This document shows positions 44,455 through 53,163 of a DNA stretch of 64,000 bases, in pieces (position 1 is the stretch's first letter; each line of letters opens with the position of its first letter). The translations under genes and the position numbers were made by a program. Source of the stretch: Nitrospira defluvii (GTDB lineage Bacteria; Nitrospirota; Nitrospiria; Nitrospirales; Nitrospiraceae). The stretch is taken from NCBI RefSeq assembly GCF_905220995.1, contig NZ_CAJNBJ010000016.1, positions 62,001 through 126,000 on the forward strand. The letters are read 5' to 3'. Under the pieces are notes generated by a model, which was given only the letters and a program-made list of their open reading frames with translations, was not told where the DNA came from and did no database searches.

Positions 44455-45510
44455 TTACGCCACATACTTGCGCGGTTCTGGCGGCAGGTTGGCGGGGCGA
44501 TAGGGCAGTTGGGCCTTGTCGCAGCGCTGTTGAACGCTGAGATGGATCGCCCCTGACGGAGGGATGGCTCGAACCGCGGGACGGGCGGTAACAAAGGGGG
44601 GCTTGAAGGAGTCGTGCATCGGCATCATCAACGGATCGCCGCTGACCGCTGGTGCGCCATTCGGGGCGAAAGCGCGGTCGCCGAACAGGAGGCCATGGGC
44701 CTGCACCTTCGTGAGCATCCAGGCGAGCGTGAGGTCGGAGAGCCCGGTCTCGTTGTACCCGCCGCCGATATCGGCATGCACTCCGGCAAACCAGACCTGT
44801 TCGATCCCTTCGCGGGCATCCCACAGAGTCGGCGTGAAACTTTCCCGTTTTTCATCGATCGCCAGGGCGTGATACCCGAACCGCACATTCGGATGTAAGG
44901 CGGTGTCGTAGAATCGAAACAACAGGTGGTCCAGCGGGCTAAACAGCGAAATGGGAATCCCGAGCGCTCCAACCGTATCCCACACACCGATCACTTCAAT
45001 CGCCACATCCTGACTCCGATAATCCTTCCAAAATTGAGCCGTCACCGCAGCACTGTTGCGACGGTACACGTCGAAGGCATGACTCGCACAGGCGTCGTTG
45101 AAACAGGACGTAGCTGGAATCCCGCAACGCGTCAGCATCCCCCCAAGACTCCTGGCTGTGAAGGCACCCCGGCTGAATCCAAACAGGTACAGGCGATCAC
45201 CGGCTTCATATTGTTCGCTCACGAATTGATAACAATCGCGCAGCTTGAGCTCGAGACCTGCTCCAGTGGCTCCTTCCACCACCCGCACGGCCCAGATACC
45301 AACGGCGCCGACACCGTCGTCGTACAATGCGACCTGACCTTGAAGCCGTTTGACCCGCGTCGTAGGTGAGCGTACCTGCATCTCGCCGGCCAACAGTGCG
45401 AACAGCTTGTAGACGTTCGTATCGGCTGGCGTGAAATCTTGCAACGCCACGTCGTCGGCAGCGGGATGATTCCACGTGCCGTCGGTACAGACGATGATGT
45501 TCTTCGGCAT
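44455..45510 (-). CDS. DUF2235 alpha/beta hydrolase (Tle1-like)
   Basis: 351 residues. DUF2235 begins IIVCTDGTWNHP and has LFGFSRGAFTARSLGG with the nucleophile elbow G-F-S113-R-G. Asp in GVWDTVGALGIP and His in GYHALAIDE are likely partners of the triad. The family includes Tle1 phospholipases delivered by type VI secretion. No signal peptide. GAGGG precedes the ATG at 45510. It lies 24 bp behind the Cry-like gene on the same strand, so the two are almost certainly one operon. No T6SS genes occur here. Confidence 0.85.
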   Translation of the reverse strand: MPKNIIVCTDGTWNHPAADDVALQDFTPADTNVYKLFALLAGEMQVRSPTTRVKRLQGQVALYDDGVGAVGIWAVRVVEGATGAGLELKLRDCYQFVSEQYEAGDRLYLFGFSRGAFTARSLGGMLTRCGIPATSCFNDACASHAFDVYRRNSAAVTAQFWKDYRSQDVAIEVIGVWDTVGALGIPISLFSPLDHLLFRFYDTALHPNVRFGYHALAIDEKRESFTPTLWDAREGIEQVWFAGVHADIGGGYNETGLSDLTLAWMLTKVQAHGLLFGDRAFAPNGAPAVSGDPLMMPMHDSFKPPFVTARPAVRAIPPSGAIHLSVQQRCDKAQLPYRPANLPPEPRKYVA

Positions 45511-45534
45511 CGACTCATCCCTCGCTGCGTCGCC

Positions 45535-47016
45535 CTAAGACCGTCGCGAAGCTTTTGCAGCGGATGCACGTGGCTTCCGCGCAGCGCGGTACTGTTGCCG
45601 CTGGGTGTCCCATCCCTCCCGCTTGGCCGTCTCGGTCAGCGTCTCGATCGACACCGGTTTCGTCACACAGCGCGCAGCCAAGTGCGGGAGATCGATCTCA
45701 GATGGCGAGACGATGTAGAGGTGCCGCAATGCGGTCAGGTCGGCCGTGGTCTTCTGCTGATACTGGTACCCAATAATGATCAGATCGGCACTCTGATAAA
45801 ACTCACTGGTGCCGTGGATATAAATGCTGGAGATGATCTCGCCGTGGGGTGCCGGGAGGTACCACGTGTGCTTGCTCGGCGGATTGTCCCTGCCGATGTT
45901 ACGGAATGTGCCGTCCAAGAAATCAAATTGCAGGGCACCTACAATGTCACCGAACGACACCGATACGGCAACCAACGGATTGGCGCCGATGGCAAGCGTG
46001 GCGTGAGTATCGCCGGTGAGCGCGCCACCGACGACCTGGGTTTGCCCACCTGGACCGCCACCGGGAGGATAGGCCAGGCGGACGCCGTCGATTCGATCCC
46101 CGGCAAACACTTCTATCGTAGAGAGCGGTTGGATCGGTGCCGGCGGATTGAGACGCCACCAGGGCCGGACCGGTATCGGCGAGTAGTCCGACGATCCACA
46201 GACCGCGCTGTAGATTTCACGATGCAGCACCGCATCAGCCTGCCCTGAAGTGCAAAAGGGCCACAGATTCCGAAAGTCCAGCACCTTGAGCGTCATCCAT
46301 GTGAGGAAATTATTCTGGTCGTTCCACGCCGTCACATTGTAGTGATAGCCTAAGGAATAATTGATCGGATCGTTGCCGGAATTGCAGAATTGTACGTAGG
46401 CATCTTGCGCGGCGCCGAACTCACTCGTGCGTCGTCCATATTCCCTTCCGAACGTGGTATCCACCCACTGACACGCGTCTTGGATGAACTGATTCATTTC
46501 CTTCGTCGCCACGGCCACATCGGCATCGGTCCATCCCCAATCTGTACCATGCAGCACACCGTCTCTGAGCAGCGCGAGATACAGATTCACCGCTTGGGCG
46601 TAATAGGGAAGCAGCGCCACCTCGTACCCCTGCGTCTGAAACTGCGGCATCTGTTGAACGAAATTGAGCTTCGCACTGGTCCAATTCTGCGAGATGTTCG
46701 ACGGGTCCTTGGTCGTGATCGCATCCTGGTAATCTTGGATCGAGCCCTTGAGACCTTTCAACGTTTGGGCCTCCAAATTCTCAACCAACTGTGTGAGATC
46801 CTGCTGGACGAGCGCTTGTACCTGATCCTTGATCTCGTCCCAGACGTCTTCTTGATCGCTCGGCCATAAGATATAGACCAAGCCGCTGAGCAGGGATCCC
46901 ACTTCGGGGACCATGCCCAAGGCGCTGGCGATGACGTTCATCGCCGTGTTGTTCCAGTCGTTGATATCGGTGGGAGCCGGGGCGCTTTGCGTGGGTGGTT
47001 GAAGGACGGTAGACAT
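45535..47016 (-). CDS. Cry delta-endotoxin-like N-terminal domain with jacalin-like C-terminus
   Basis: 493 residues, no signal peptide. Residues about 25-275 follow the seven-helix pore-forming domain of insecticidal Cry proteins: AMNVIASALGMVPEVGSLLSG, a polar helix pair, VALLPYYAQAVNLYLALLRDG (matching the Cry VPLLSVYVQAANLHLSVLRD block), and MTLKVLDFRNLWPFC with LHREIYS (matching TLTVLDIVALFP and LTREIYT). Residues about 298-440 start IEVFAGDRIDGVRLAYPPGG, a jacalin-like lectin pattern, replacing Cry domains II/III. The C-terminal 30 residues are basic. Strong AAGGAGGTCC ribosome site. Operon with DUF2235. Target membrane unknown. Confidence 0.78.
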   Translation of the reverse strand: MSTVLQPPTQSAPAPTDINDWNNTAMNVIASALGMVPEVGSLLSGLVYILWPSDQEDVWDEIKDQVQALVQQDLTQLVENLEAQTLKGLKGSIQDYQDAITTKDPSNISQNWTSAKLNFVQQMPQFQTQGYEVALLPYYAQAVNLYLALLRDGVLHGTDWGWTDADVAVATKEMNQFIQDACQWVDTTFGREYGRRTSEFGAAQDAYVQFCNSGNDPINYSLGYHYNVTAWNDQNNFLTWMTLKVLDFRNLWPFCTSGQADAVLHREIYSAVCGSSDYSPIPVRPWWRLNPPAPIQPLSTIEVFAGDRIDGVRLAYPPGGGPGGQTQVVGGALTGDTHATLAIGANPLVAVSVSFGDIVGALQFDFLDGTFRNIGRDNPPSKHTWYLPAPHGEIISSIYIHGTSEFYQSADLIIIGYQYQQKTTADLTALRHLYIVSPSEIDLPHLAARCVTKPVSIETLTETAKREGWDTQRQQYRAARKPRASAAKASRRS

Positions 47017-47491
47017 GCGGACCTCCTTTTTGGGAAGTGATCGACCGCATGCCCACCGGAGGCATGCGTCGCCTCACTGACAGCAAGAAAGAAGTGACAC
47101 TACCTACGTTTTCCAACGGAACTGGACAGGCGGGCAAACGATAATCCTCTTCGAATCGAAAACCAAACAGTATTTCGGCCCTGACCGATCGACCATGGTT
47201 TTTCTACGATAGGCGCGTCATTATGCCATCGATAGGGCGGCGATGAGTCACCGGCCTCCTTTCCCGAGGCCGGTGCTGGAGGGGTAAATTGCGCCAACCT
47301 ACTGAGCCATGACGCCGAGCAAGAATCGGTGCCGGCATTCGGCCCACAGTCTCGATGACGAGGCCGCGCACCGCTCGGCAACGTGTCCTATTGGCGGGAA
47401 GAATGTCGGAAGGATGGAGGAGCGGCCGATACAAAGACGCCTGTTGAGCGGGAGTTCATTAGGGGACCATGCGAACGCAGCCACGGAATCG
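47017..47491. other. Intergenic upstream of the Cry-like gene
   Basis: No supported gene. It contains a perfect 10-bp hairpin (next entry) and must hold the promoter of the Cry-like/DUF2235 operon near its left end. No convincing -35/-10 pair is visible. Confidence 0.4.
47249..47275. terminator. Perfect 10-bp stem-loop
   Basis: CACCGGCCTC and GAGGCCGGTG with a 7-base loop CTTTCCC. No T-run on either strand. It lies about 220 bp beyond the FnIII gene's stop, so it may end that transcript or insulate the toxin-like operon. Confidence 0.4.
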
Positions 47492-48160
47492 TCAATAAAT
47501 ACTCTTGCTCACCTCACTGGACGGCAGACTCTCATTTCCGTTCACATCATACGCCGTCACGGCAAAGTAGTAGGTTGTTCCGAGTTTCAGGTTTGAAAAC
47601 TGATAGGACGTGACCTTCCCCACATCAACCGGGGCCCCATACCGGCCGGAAGAGGTCCCGGAATAGACTTTGTATCCGGCTAAGTCGCTTTCGGCATTGG
47701 CATTCCATGCCAGAGCGGCCGTCGTGCCGGTGGTGCTTGTAGAAGTCGCAGCTGAGAGCTTGAGTGTCACGGGAATCGCCACAGTACTTCCCCTGCTGGT
47801 CGTGATCGTCACCGTCCCGGAATAGGTTCCGGCAACCAGCCCGCTGATATTGACGGACACCGTCACCTGCGTGGAACTTCCCAAAGTGCCAGATGTAGGA
47901 GAGAGACTCAGCCAACCGGCGTTATCCTTCCCGCTCCAACTGACCTTTCGACTGCTGCTCTTGTAGACCTTCACCGTCTTACTGGATGGATTAGGGCCAC
48001 CCTGCACCGCCTCAAAGGTCAAACTGGTCGGACTGGCTTGTAGGGCTTCAGCTTCGGAAAGCATCATCTCGCTTCCAATCAGCAGCAAGGCCAGGATCAA
48101 CAGCATTCGAGGTAGAACCCCCACAGGCAAAGAGAAGTATTGGCGCAGACCTCGTTTCAT
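47492..48160 (-). CDS. Secreted BACON-like/fibronectin-III protein
   Basis: 222 residues. ATG at 48160 with GGGAGGTC upstream. Signal peptide about 1-40 with cleavage near AEA-L. Residues 42-130 resemble a BACON-type beta domain (LQASPTSLTFEAVQGGPNPSSKTVKV, GWLSLSPTSGTLGSSTQVTVSVN, GTYSGTVTIT). Residues about 145-222 are a fibronectin type III domain (ALAWNANAESDLAGYKVYSGT, TTYYFAVTAYDVNGNESLPS). No catalytic domain, so adhesion or carbohydrate binding outside the cell is likely. Confidence 0.82.
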   Translation of the reverse strand: MKRGLRQYFSLPVGVLPRMLLILALLLIGSEMMLSEAEALQASPTSLTFEAVQGGPNPSSKTVKVYKSSSRKVSWSGKDNAGWLSLSPTSGTLGSSTQVTVSVNISGLVAGTYSGTVTITTSRGSTVAIPVTLKLSAATSTSTTGTTAALAWNANAESDLAGYKVYSGTSSGRYGAPVDVGKVTSYQFSNLKLGTTYYFAVTAYDVNGNESLPSSEVSKSIY

Positions 48161-48630
48161 ATGACCTCCCACGTCCGGCTAAGGGGAATACCATTTTCGG
48201 CAATCGCAAGACGGCTCACCGGGCATCTCCTGACACGAACCACCGTCCCAGCCTGACACATCAAGAGCAGTGATCATGCCAAACAGACGTGTGTGAGGAA
48301 ATCGTGCTATCTCATCTGGATTTACATATACCTCCGCTGCCGCTTGGGCAACCGGTGTAGGGTTGAGACTTCAGGAAGGGTAGAGAATGTGCACCCGGCA
48401 CAAGAGGCCCGATACCTGACGCTCAGGTTTCAGCCGGTGATCCTAGGAGAAGATCTCATCCAGTCAAGACACCAGGACGCGCTCGCCCTGAACTGTGTCT
48501 GCCGTTCGGATCTACGCACAGTGCAACATCCGGGCACGTCCCGGAAGTCGTAGTCAGACGCAGCTCGCCTGCAGCTGAAGCCCTGTGCCTTTGCACAGAC
48601 CGGATGGACTGTGTATAAGCTAGAGCTGTC
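48161..48630. other. Intergenic before the sugar ABC operon
   Basis: No gene supported. It carries the promoter of the ABC operon at its right edge (next entry). The rest shows no repeats or conserved structure that I can see. Confidence 0.5.
48591..48619 (+). promoter_or_regulatory. Sigma-70-like promoter of sugar ABC operon
   Basis: TTGCAC (48591-48596), a 17-base spacer, TATAAG (48614-48619). The ATG at 48631 lies 11 bases after the -10 box, so the transcript would carry only about five leader bases and no ribosome site, making it effectively leaderless. Confidence 0.7.
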
Positions 48631-50031
48631 ATGCGTCGCATTGTGCGCGCCTTTTTCACCTTCTCACGTCTTCAGTCCGTACCACGCCATCCGTTGTGTG
48701 CCGGCCACCAACGTCAACGCCGTGCGGCGCTTCTCCTAGTCTGCTTCGTCCTCTTCGGTCCACCACGCAACGATTCGATTGCCGACGAACCTGCGGCGCT
48801 GCCCAAGGGACAGCCGGCACCCGTCACCCTCCGCTTCGTCTCCTGGAAACCAGACCATCCCCACGTCTGGGACGACGCCCTGGCACGATTCACTGCAGCC
48901 CACCCTCACATTTCAGTGGTGCGCGAACTCGCTCCGCATTCCTCAACCGCCTACCACGACCTGCTGACCCAAAAATTGAAAAATGGGGACACGACCGTCG
49001 ACGTGTTTTTCATGGATGTGATCTGGGTCCCGGAATTCGCGGCAGCTCGATGGGCAAGGCCGCTCGACGACAAGTTTTTGCCGACGATGCGGGAAGCGTT
49101 TCTGCCCGCTACCACGGAGGTTGGTCGGTATGAGCAGCATCTCTACGGAGTTCCCAGCCGGATTGATGCAGGGCTGCTCTACTACCGCCAGGATCTGCTG
49201 AAGAAATATGGATTCACCCCACCCGCCACCTGGGAAGCACTTATCCGTCAGGCGGAAACCATCTTGGCCGGGGAACGCACGACCTTCCCGACCCTTCAGG
49301 GGTACGTAGCTCAATTCAAACAATATGAAGGGTTGGTCTGTAACATACTGGAGATGATTGAAGCCCATGGGGGCAGCCTGCTGACCGCAGACGGGACCCA
49401 CTCGACCTTGTCGGCGGCACCGGCGCTTGAAGCGATACAATTTGTGCGCAATCGGCTCATCGGCCAAATCACACCACGCGCCGCGCTCACCTATCAGGAA
49501 CCGGAATCGCTCGCCCTGTTTCTCCAAGGCCATGCGATCTTTCATCGAAACTGGCCCTATGCCTGGGAACTCGCGAACAACCGTACCCGCTCCACCGTCG
49601 CCGGACAGGTGGGAGTGGCGCCGCTGCCGGGATCTACTCATGGCCATACCGCCGCGGCGCTGGGTGGCTGGCTCTACGGCATCAGTGCCGCCTCACAACA
49701 TCCGGAAGAGGCCTGGGCACTCATCGAATTCTTGTCCAGCGAAGCCATGCAGAAGCGGTTTGCCCTGGAGGCAGGCATCGCCCCGTCGCGAACGGCGCTG
49801 TTTTCCGATCCGGACCTCCTCGCCCACTCACCGCAACTCCACAACCACCTGACAGTCCTGCAGGCAGCGACGCCACGCCCACGGTCCCCGATTTATCCCG
49901 CGTTGTCGCATCTGCTACAGCGCTATTTCAGCCGCGCCTTAGCCGTGGAGCATCTGGATCTCCGACAGGAGGCCGCACGCACCGATGCACAGATCGATCG
50001 ACTGCTCGCCCTAACGAGGCCTCAGCCATGA
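48631..50031 (+). CDS. Sugar ABC transporter substrate-binding protein
   Basis: 466 residues, family 1 solute-binding protein like the ThuE/MalE trehalose-maltose group. The N-terminus has a long basic region before a hydrophobic signal (RAALLLVCFVLFG, about 30-43). Core signs: VTLRFVSWKPDHPHVWDDAL, DVFFMDVIWVPEFAAARW, LYGVPSRIDAGLLYYRQDLL, ALGGWLYGISAASQHPEEAWALIEFL. It overlaps the first permease gene by 4 bp (ATGA). Captures an oligosaccharide, probably a glucoside, in the periplasm. Confidence 0.9.
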   Translation: MRRIVRAFFTFSRLQSVPRHPLCAGHQRQRRAALLLVCFVLFGPPRNDSIADEPAALPKGQPAPVTLRFVSWKPDHPHVWDDALARFTAAHPHISVVRELAPHSSTAYHDLLTQKLKNGDTTVDVFFMDVIWVPEFAAARWARPLDDKFLPTMREAFLPATTEVGRYEQHLYGVPSRIDAGLLYYRQDLLKKYGFTPPATWEALIRQAETILAGERTTFPTLQGYVAQFKQYEGLVCNILEMIEAHGGSLLTADGTHSTLSAAPALEAIQFVRNRLIGQITPRAALTYQEPESLALFLQGHAIFHRNWPYAWELANNRTRSTVAGQVGVAPLPGSTHGHTAAALGGWLYGISAASQHPEEAWALIEFLSSEAMQKRFALEAGIAPSRTALFSDPDLLAHSPQLHNHLTVLQAATPRPRSPIYPALSHLLQRYFSRALAVEHLDLRQEAARTDAQIDRLLALTRPQP

Positions 50032-50939
50032 CCCGCAACCCGCGGCTCACGACGTCTCGTGAACGGCTAGCCGCCTGGTCGATGGTGGCGCCGGCGTTGC
50101 TGCTGACCGTCACGTTTGCACTGTATCCGGTCGTAGACTCGTTCTGGCTCAGCCTGCACCATATCTTCATCGGCGTGCCGCAACTCGGCAGTCAGTTCGT
50201 CGGCCCGGACAACTACCTCGCGCTCCTTCGAGATCCGGTGGCGCGTCAGGCCTTGCTGGTCACCCTGGGATTCGTCCTGCTCTCGACAGTGCTCGAACTG
50301 GCATGCGGGCTGATGATTGCGTTGGTGATACACGAACCATTTCGCGGACGCGGGCTCGTCCGGGCCGCGATTCTGATTCCCTGGGCGATTCCCACGGTGG
50401 TCGCCTCCCAACTCTGGCGCTATATCTTCAACGACCAGTACGGCTTTGCCAATCTGTTGCTGTTCGGCGATCGCGTCACCGACTACCTCCCCTGGCTGGC
50501 CTATCCGACCACCGCCTTCGGGATCGTCGTCCTGGCAGATGTCTGGAAAACCTCGTCGTTCGCCGCCCTGTTGATCCTGGCAGGACTTCAGCTCATTCCC
50601 GACGATCTGTACGACGCCGCGAGAGTGGACGGCGCCGGCGCCTGGCAACGCTTCCGGCACATCACGCTGCCGCTGCTCAAGCCGGCCCTGTTGCTCGCGC
50701 TGCTGTTTCGGACGATGGACGCCTTTCGCGTCTTCGACCTGGTCTTTGTCATGACGCAGGGTGGTCCCGGCGATGCGACCCAAGTGCTGCAGTTCTATGG
50801 CTATCAGACCCTCTTCACAGAAGGCCGAATCGGGTATGGCTCGGCCGTGTCGGTGGCTGTCTTTCTGATGGTTCTTGCCCTGTCATTGCTCTATCTCCGC
50901 GCCATCGGGTCGAGCCTCCTTGAGAGGAAGCGACCATGA
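50028..50939 (+). CDS. Sugar ABC transporter permease 1 (MalF/ThuF-like)
   Basis: 303 residues with six predicted membrane helices. The cytoplasmic EAA loop appears as LYDAARVDGAGAWQRFRHITLPLLKP (about 196-221), which contacts the ATPase. SAWSMVAPALLLTVTFALYP-type N-terminal helix. Start overlaps the binding-protein gene and the stop overlaps the second permease by 4 bp, giving tight coupling. Confidence 0.93.
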   Translation: MTRNPRLTTSRERLAAWSMVAPALLLTVTFALYPVVDSFWLSLHHIFIGVPQLGSQFVGPDNYLALLRDPVARQALLVTLGFVLLSTVLELACGLMIALVIHEPFRGRGLVRAAILIPWAIPTVVASQLWRYIFNDQYGFANLLLFGDRVTDYLPWLAYPTTAFGIVVLADVWKTSSFAALLILAGLQLIPDDLYDAARVDGAGAWQRFRHITLPLLKPALLLALLFRTMDAFRVFDLVFVMTQGGPGDATQVLQFYGYQTLFTEGRIGYGSAVSVAVFLMVLALSLLYLRAIGSSLLERKRP

Positions 50940-51751
50940 ATCGCCGGATGCTACTCGGCCTGGGCATCCTCGTCTCGGTGGGACTCAGCCTCCTACCGTT
51001 TCTGTGGTTCGTGTTGACCTCCTTCAAATCTCAAACCGCCATCGAGGCGATTCCGCCAACCTGGTGGCCGTCTGGCAACCTGGGCTTTTACCGCGCAGCC
51101 CTGTTCGACCACCGGCTGTTCGACTACGCCTTCAATAGCCTGGTGGTCGCCGGCTCGACCACCATCTTGGCGCTCCTGCTCGCCATCCCTGCCGCCTATG
51201 CCCTGGCGCGCCTAACCATCCCGGGCAAGCGCGGCGTGCTCGCGGTCTTGCTCTGCGTGTCGATGTTCCCTCAAATGGCGATTGCCGGCCCGATCTGGCG
51301 CCTCCTCGACAGCCTGGGTGGACTCAACCACCGCTGGGGTGTCGTGTTGCCCTACGTCGCGCTGACTCTGCCATTGGCGATTTGGATCCTTGCCAGTTTC
51401 TTCAAGGAATTGCCGCCCGAGCTGGAAGATGCCGCCCGCGTCGACGGCTGTGGACCTTGGGGCACCCTGTTTCGCATCACGCTTCCGCTGGCGACGCCGG
51501 GAATTTTCACCGCAGCGATTTTGATTCTGATCTATGCCTGGAATGAATTTTTCTTCGCGCTGCTCATTCTCACTCAACCGGAGCAACAGACCCTTCCCGT
51601 GGGCATCGCACTCTTCCAAGGCGAATTCACGATGCCGTGGGGTGAACTGGCCGCAGCGTCCGTGGTGGCGACCCTGCCGTTGATTGTGGTCGTGCTGTTG
51701 TGCCAACGATGGATCGTCAGCGGACTATCCGCCGGCGCCGTGAAAGGTTAG
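50936..51751 (+). CDS. Sugar ABC transporter permease 2 (MalG/ThuG-like)
   Basis: 271 residues, six membrane helices, EAA loop LEDAARVDGCGPWGTLFRITLPLATPG (about 162-188) followed by YAWNEFFFALLIL, typical of MalG-type subunits. Pairs with the preceding permease to form the channel. A REP-like element begins directly after its TAG stop, before the ATPase gene. Confidence 0.93.
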   Translation: MNRRMLLGLGILVSVGLSLLPFLWFVLTSFKSQTAIEAIPPTWWPSGNLGFYRAALFDHRLFDYAFNSLVVAGSTTILALLLAIPAAYALARLTIPGKRGVLAVLLCVSMFPQMAIAGPIWRLLDSLGGLNHRWGVVLPYVALTLPLAIWILASFFKELPPELEDAARVDGCGPWGTLFRITLPLATPGIFTAAILILIYAWNEFFFALLILTQPEQQTLPVGIALFQGEFTMPWGELAAASVVATLPLIVVVLLCQRWIVSGLSAGAVKG

Positions 51752-51879
51752 CAGAATGTTGAAAAAGGGCTGCCAGCAGCGTTCTCCTTCGCACGCCTCC
51801 CTGCGACGTACCGCAAGGGTACGCCTCAGTCGACGTGCTTCGTGCGGCCTTGCTGGATAGCCTTTTTGAACATTCTGTG
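51752..51879. repeat. REP/MITE-like inverted-repeat element inside the ABC operon
   Basis: Outer ends are a perfect 9-bp inverted repeat (CAGAATGTT ... AACATTCTG). Next come AAAAAGGGCTGCCAGCA and its partner TGCTGGATAGCCTTTTT, and inside is GTACC-GCAAG-GGTAC. It begins at the base after the permease stop and ends 26 bp before the ATPase start. It may lower ATPase expression or stabilise upstream mRNA. Related copy at 34853-34948. Confidence 0.8.
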
Positions 51880-51905
51880 AACACTGCTATTTTGCAGGAG
51901 TCTCT

Positions 51906-53003
51906 GTGGCTGAACTGGAATTGCGCGCCGTTTCAAAATCATTTCGGGAGCAGCTCGTGCTGCGGGACATTTCGCTACAGATTCCGGATGGGAGCTTCAC
52001 GATTCTGCTCGGCCCGTCCGGCTGCGGAAAATCGACCTTGTTGCGCATCATCGCCGGGCTCGACAGTCAGACGTCCGGCCAGGTGCTCATCGACGGAAGA
52101 GACGTCGATCACCTGCCGCCTGCGGAGCGTGACATTGCCATGGTGTTTCAGCAGTACGCGCTCTACCCGCACCTCTCCGTTCGTGAGAACCTCTCCTTTG
52201 CGCTGAAGATGCGCCGCGTCCCGCGAGAGACGATTGAAACCCGCATCGCCGAAGCCGCACAGTTGCTCGACATCCAGCCGCTCCTGGACCGCAAACCCAA
52301 AGATCTCTCTGGCGGCCAACGGCAGCGCGTCGCCATGGGCCGGGCCATCGTGCGGAAACCGAAATTGTTCCTCTTTGATGAGCCGCTGTCGAACCTGGAT
52401 GCGCAACTGCGCACGTCGACACGCATTGAATTGAAGAAATTGCAGCAACGTCTGCGCGCCACCATGATCTATGTCACCCACGACCAGGTCGAAGCGATGA
52501 CACTGGGCGACCGTATCGTCGTCATCGAAGGCGGGCGCATTCATCAAGCAGATGATCCCCAGCAAACCTACACGGCCCCAGCTGATCCCTTTGTGGCCTC
52601 GTTCATTGGTACGCCCCCGATGAATCTCTGGGAAGGAACCCTGAAGAGCAACGGGACAGAGACCATGTTCGAAGGTGGTGACATGACCTTCCCGTTACCT
52701 GCACGTCTCCTACCGGCCCTGCCGTCACAGACGTCGCCAATCATTCTTGGAATCCGCCCGGAAGACATTTCACTTCAGGAGACGCTACAATCCCTGCGAA
52801 TAGAGGCGCTGGTGGAACTGATCGAGGATCTCGGTGCCGATCTGCTGATCCATTGCCGGGTCGGCCATCTCAAGCTGGTGGCTCGTACAGATCGGACCAA
52901 CGAAATCACCACAGGCGTATCAGTCCCCTTCTTTTTCCCCCTCAACAACCTGCATCTGTTCATCGACCAACGCCGGATCGAGCTGCCCGACCTGCCCACT
53001 TGA
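51906..53003 (+). CDS. Sugar ABC transporter ATP-binding protein (MsmX/UgpC/MalK-like)
   Basis: 365 residues. Walker A GPSGCGKST (about 36-44), Q-loop FQQYALYPHL, signature LSGGQRQRVAMGRA (about 134), Walker B LFLFDEPLSNLD, switch histidine in VTHDQVEAM. A C-terminal OB/TOBE regulatory domain (about 240-365) contains ILGIRPEDISL. GTG start with GGAG upstream. Completes the importer despite the repeat element between it and the permease genes. Confidence 0.93.
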   Translation: MAELELRAVSKSFREQLVLRDISLQIPDGSFTILLGPSGCGKSTLLRIIAGLDSQTSGQVLIDGRDVDHLPPAERDIAMVFQQYALYPHLSVRENLSFALKMRRVPRETIETRIAEAAQLLDIQPLLDRKPKDLSGGQRQRVAMGRAIVRKPKLFLFDEPLSNLDAQLRTSTRIELKKLQQRLRATMIYVTHDQVEAMTLGDRIVVIEGGRIHQADDPQQTYTAPADPFVASFIGTPPMNLWEGTLKSNGTETMFEGGDMTFPLPARLLPALPSQTSPIILGIRPEDISLQETLQSLRIEALVELIEDLGADLLIHCRVGHLKLVARTDRTNEITTGVSVPFFFPLNNLHLFIDQRRIELPDLPT

Positions 53004-53163
53004 CTGTGCCCCGGGCTCTCTTATCTCTGTTATACAGACACCGGCGGCGGCAGAGAAAAACCGCTCGTTTACTTGCAATACGCCTGGAGACCTCGTAAGC
53101 TCCTGAAAGGATTGCACTCTTTGCCTTTGCTCCACGAAATGTCCTGATAGGAACCGACCCCTG

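Noticed and set aside
44455..45510. DUF2235 protein as a type VI secretion effector
   Set aside because: No VgrG, Hcp, PAAR or immunity lipoprotein gene lies nearby; the neighbour is Cry-like instead.
48293..48553. 86-codon plus-strand frame upstream of the ABC operon
   Set aside because: No ribosome site and composition unlike neighbouring proteins.
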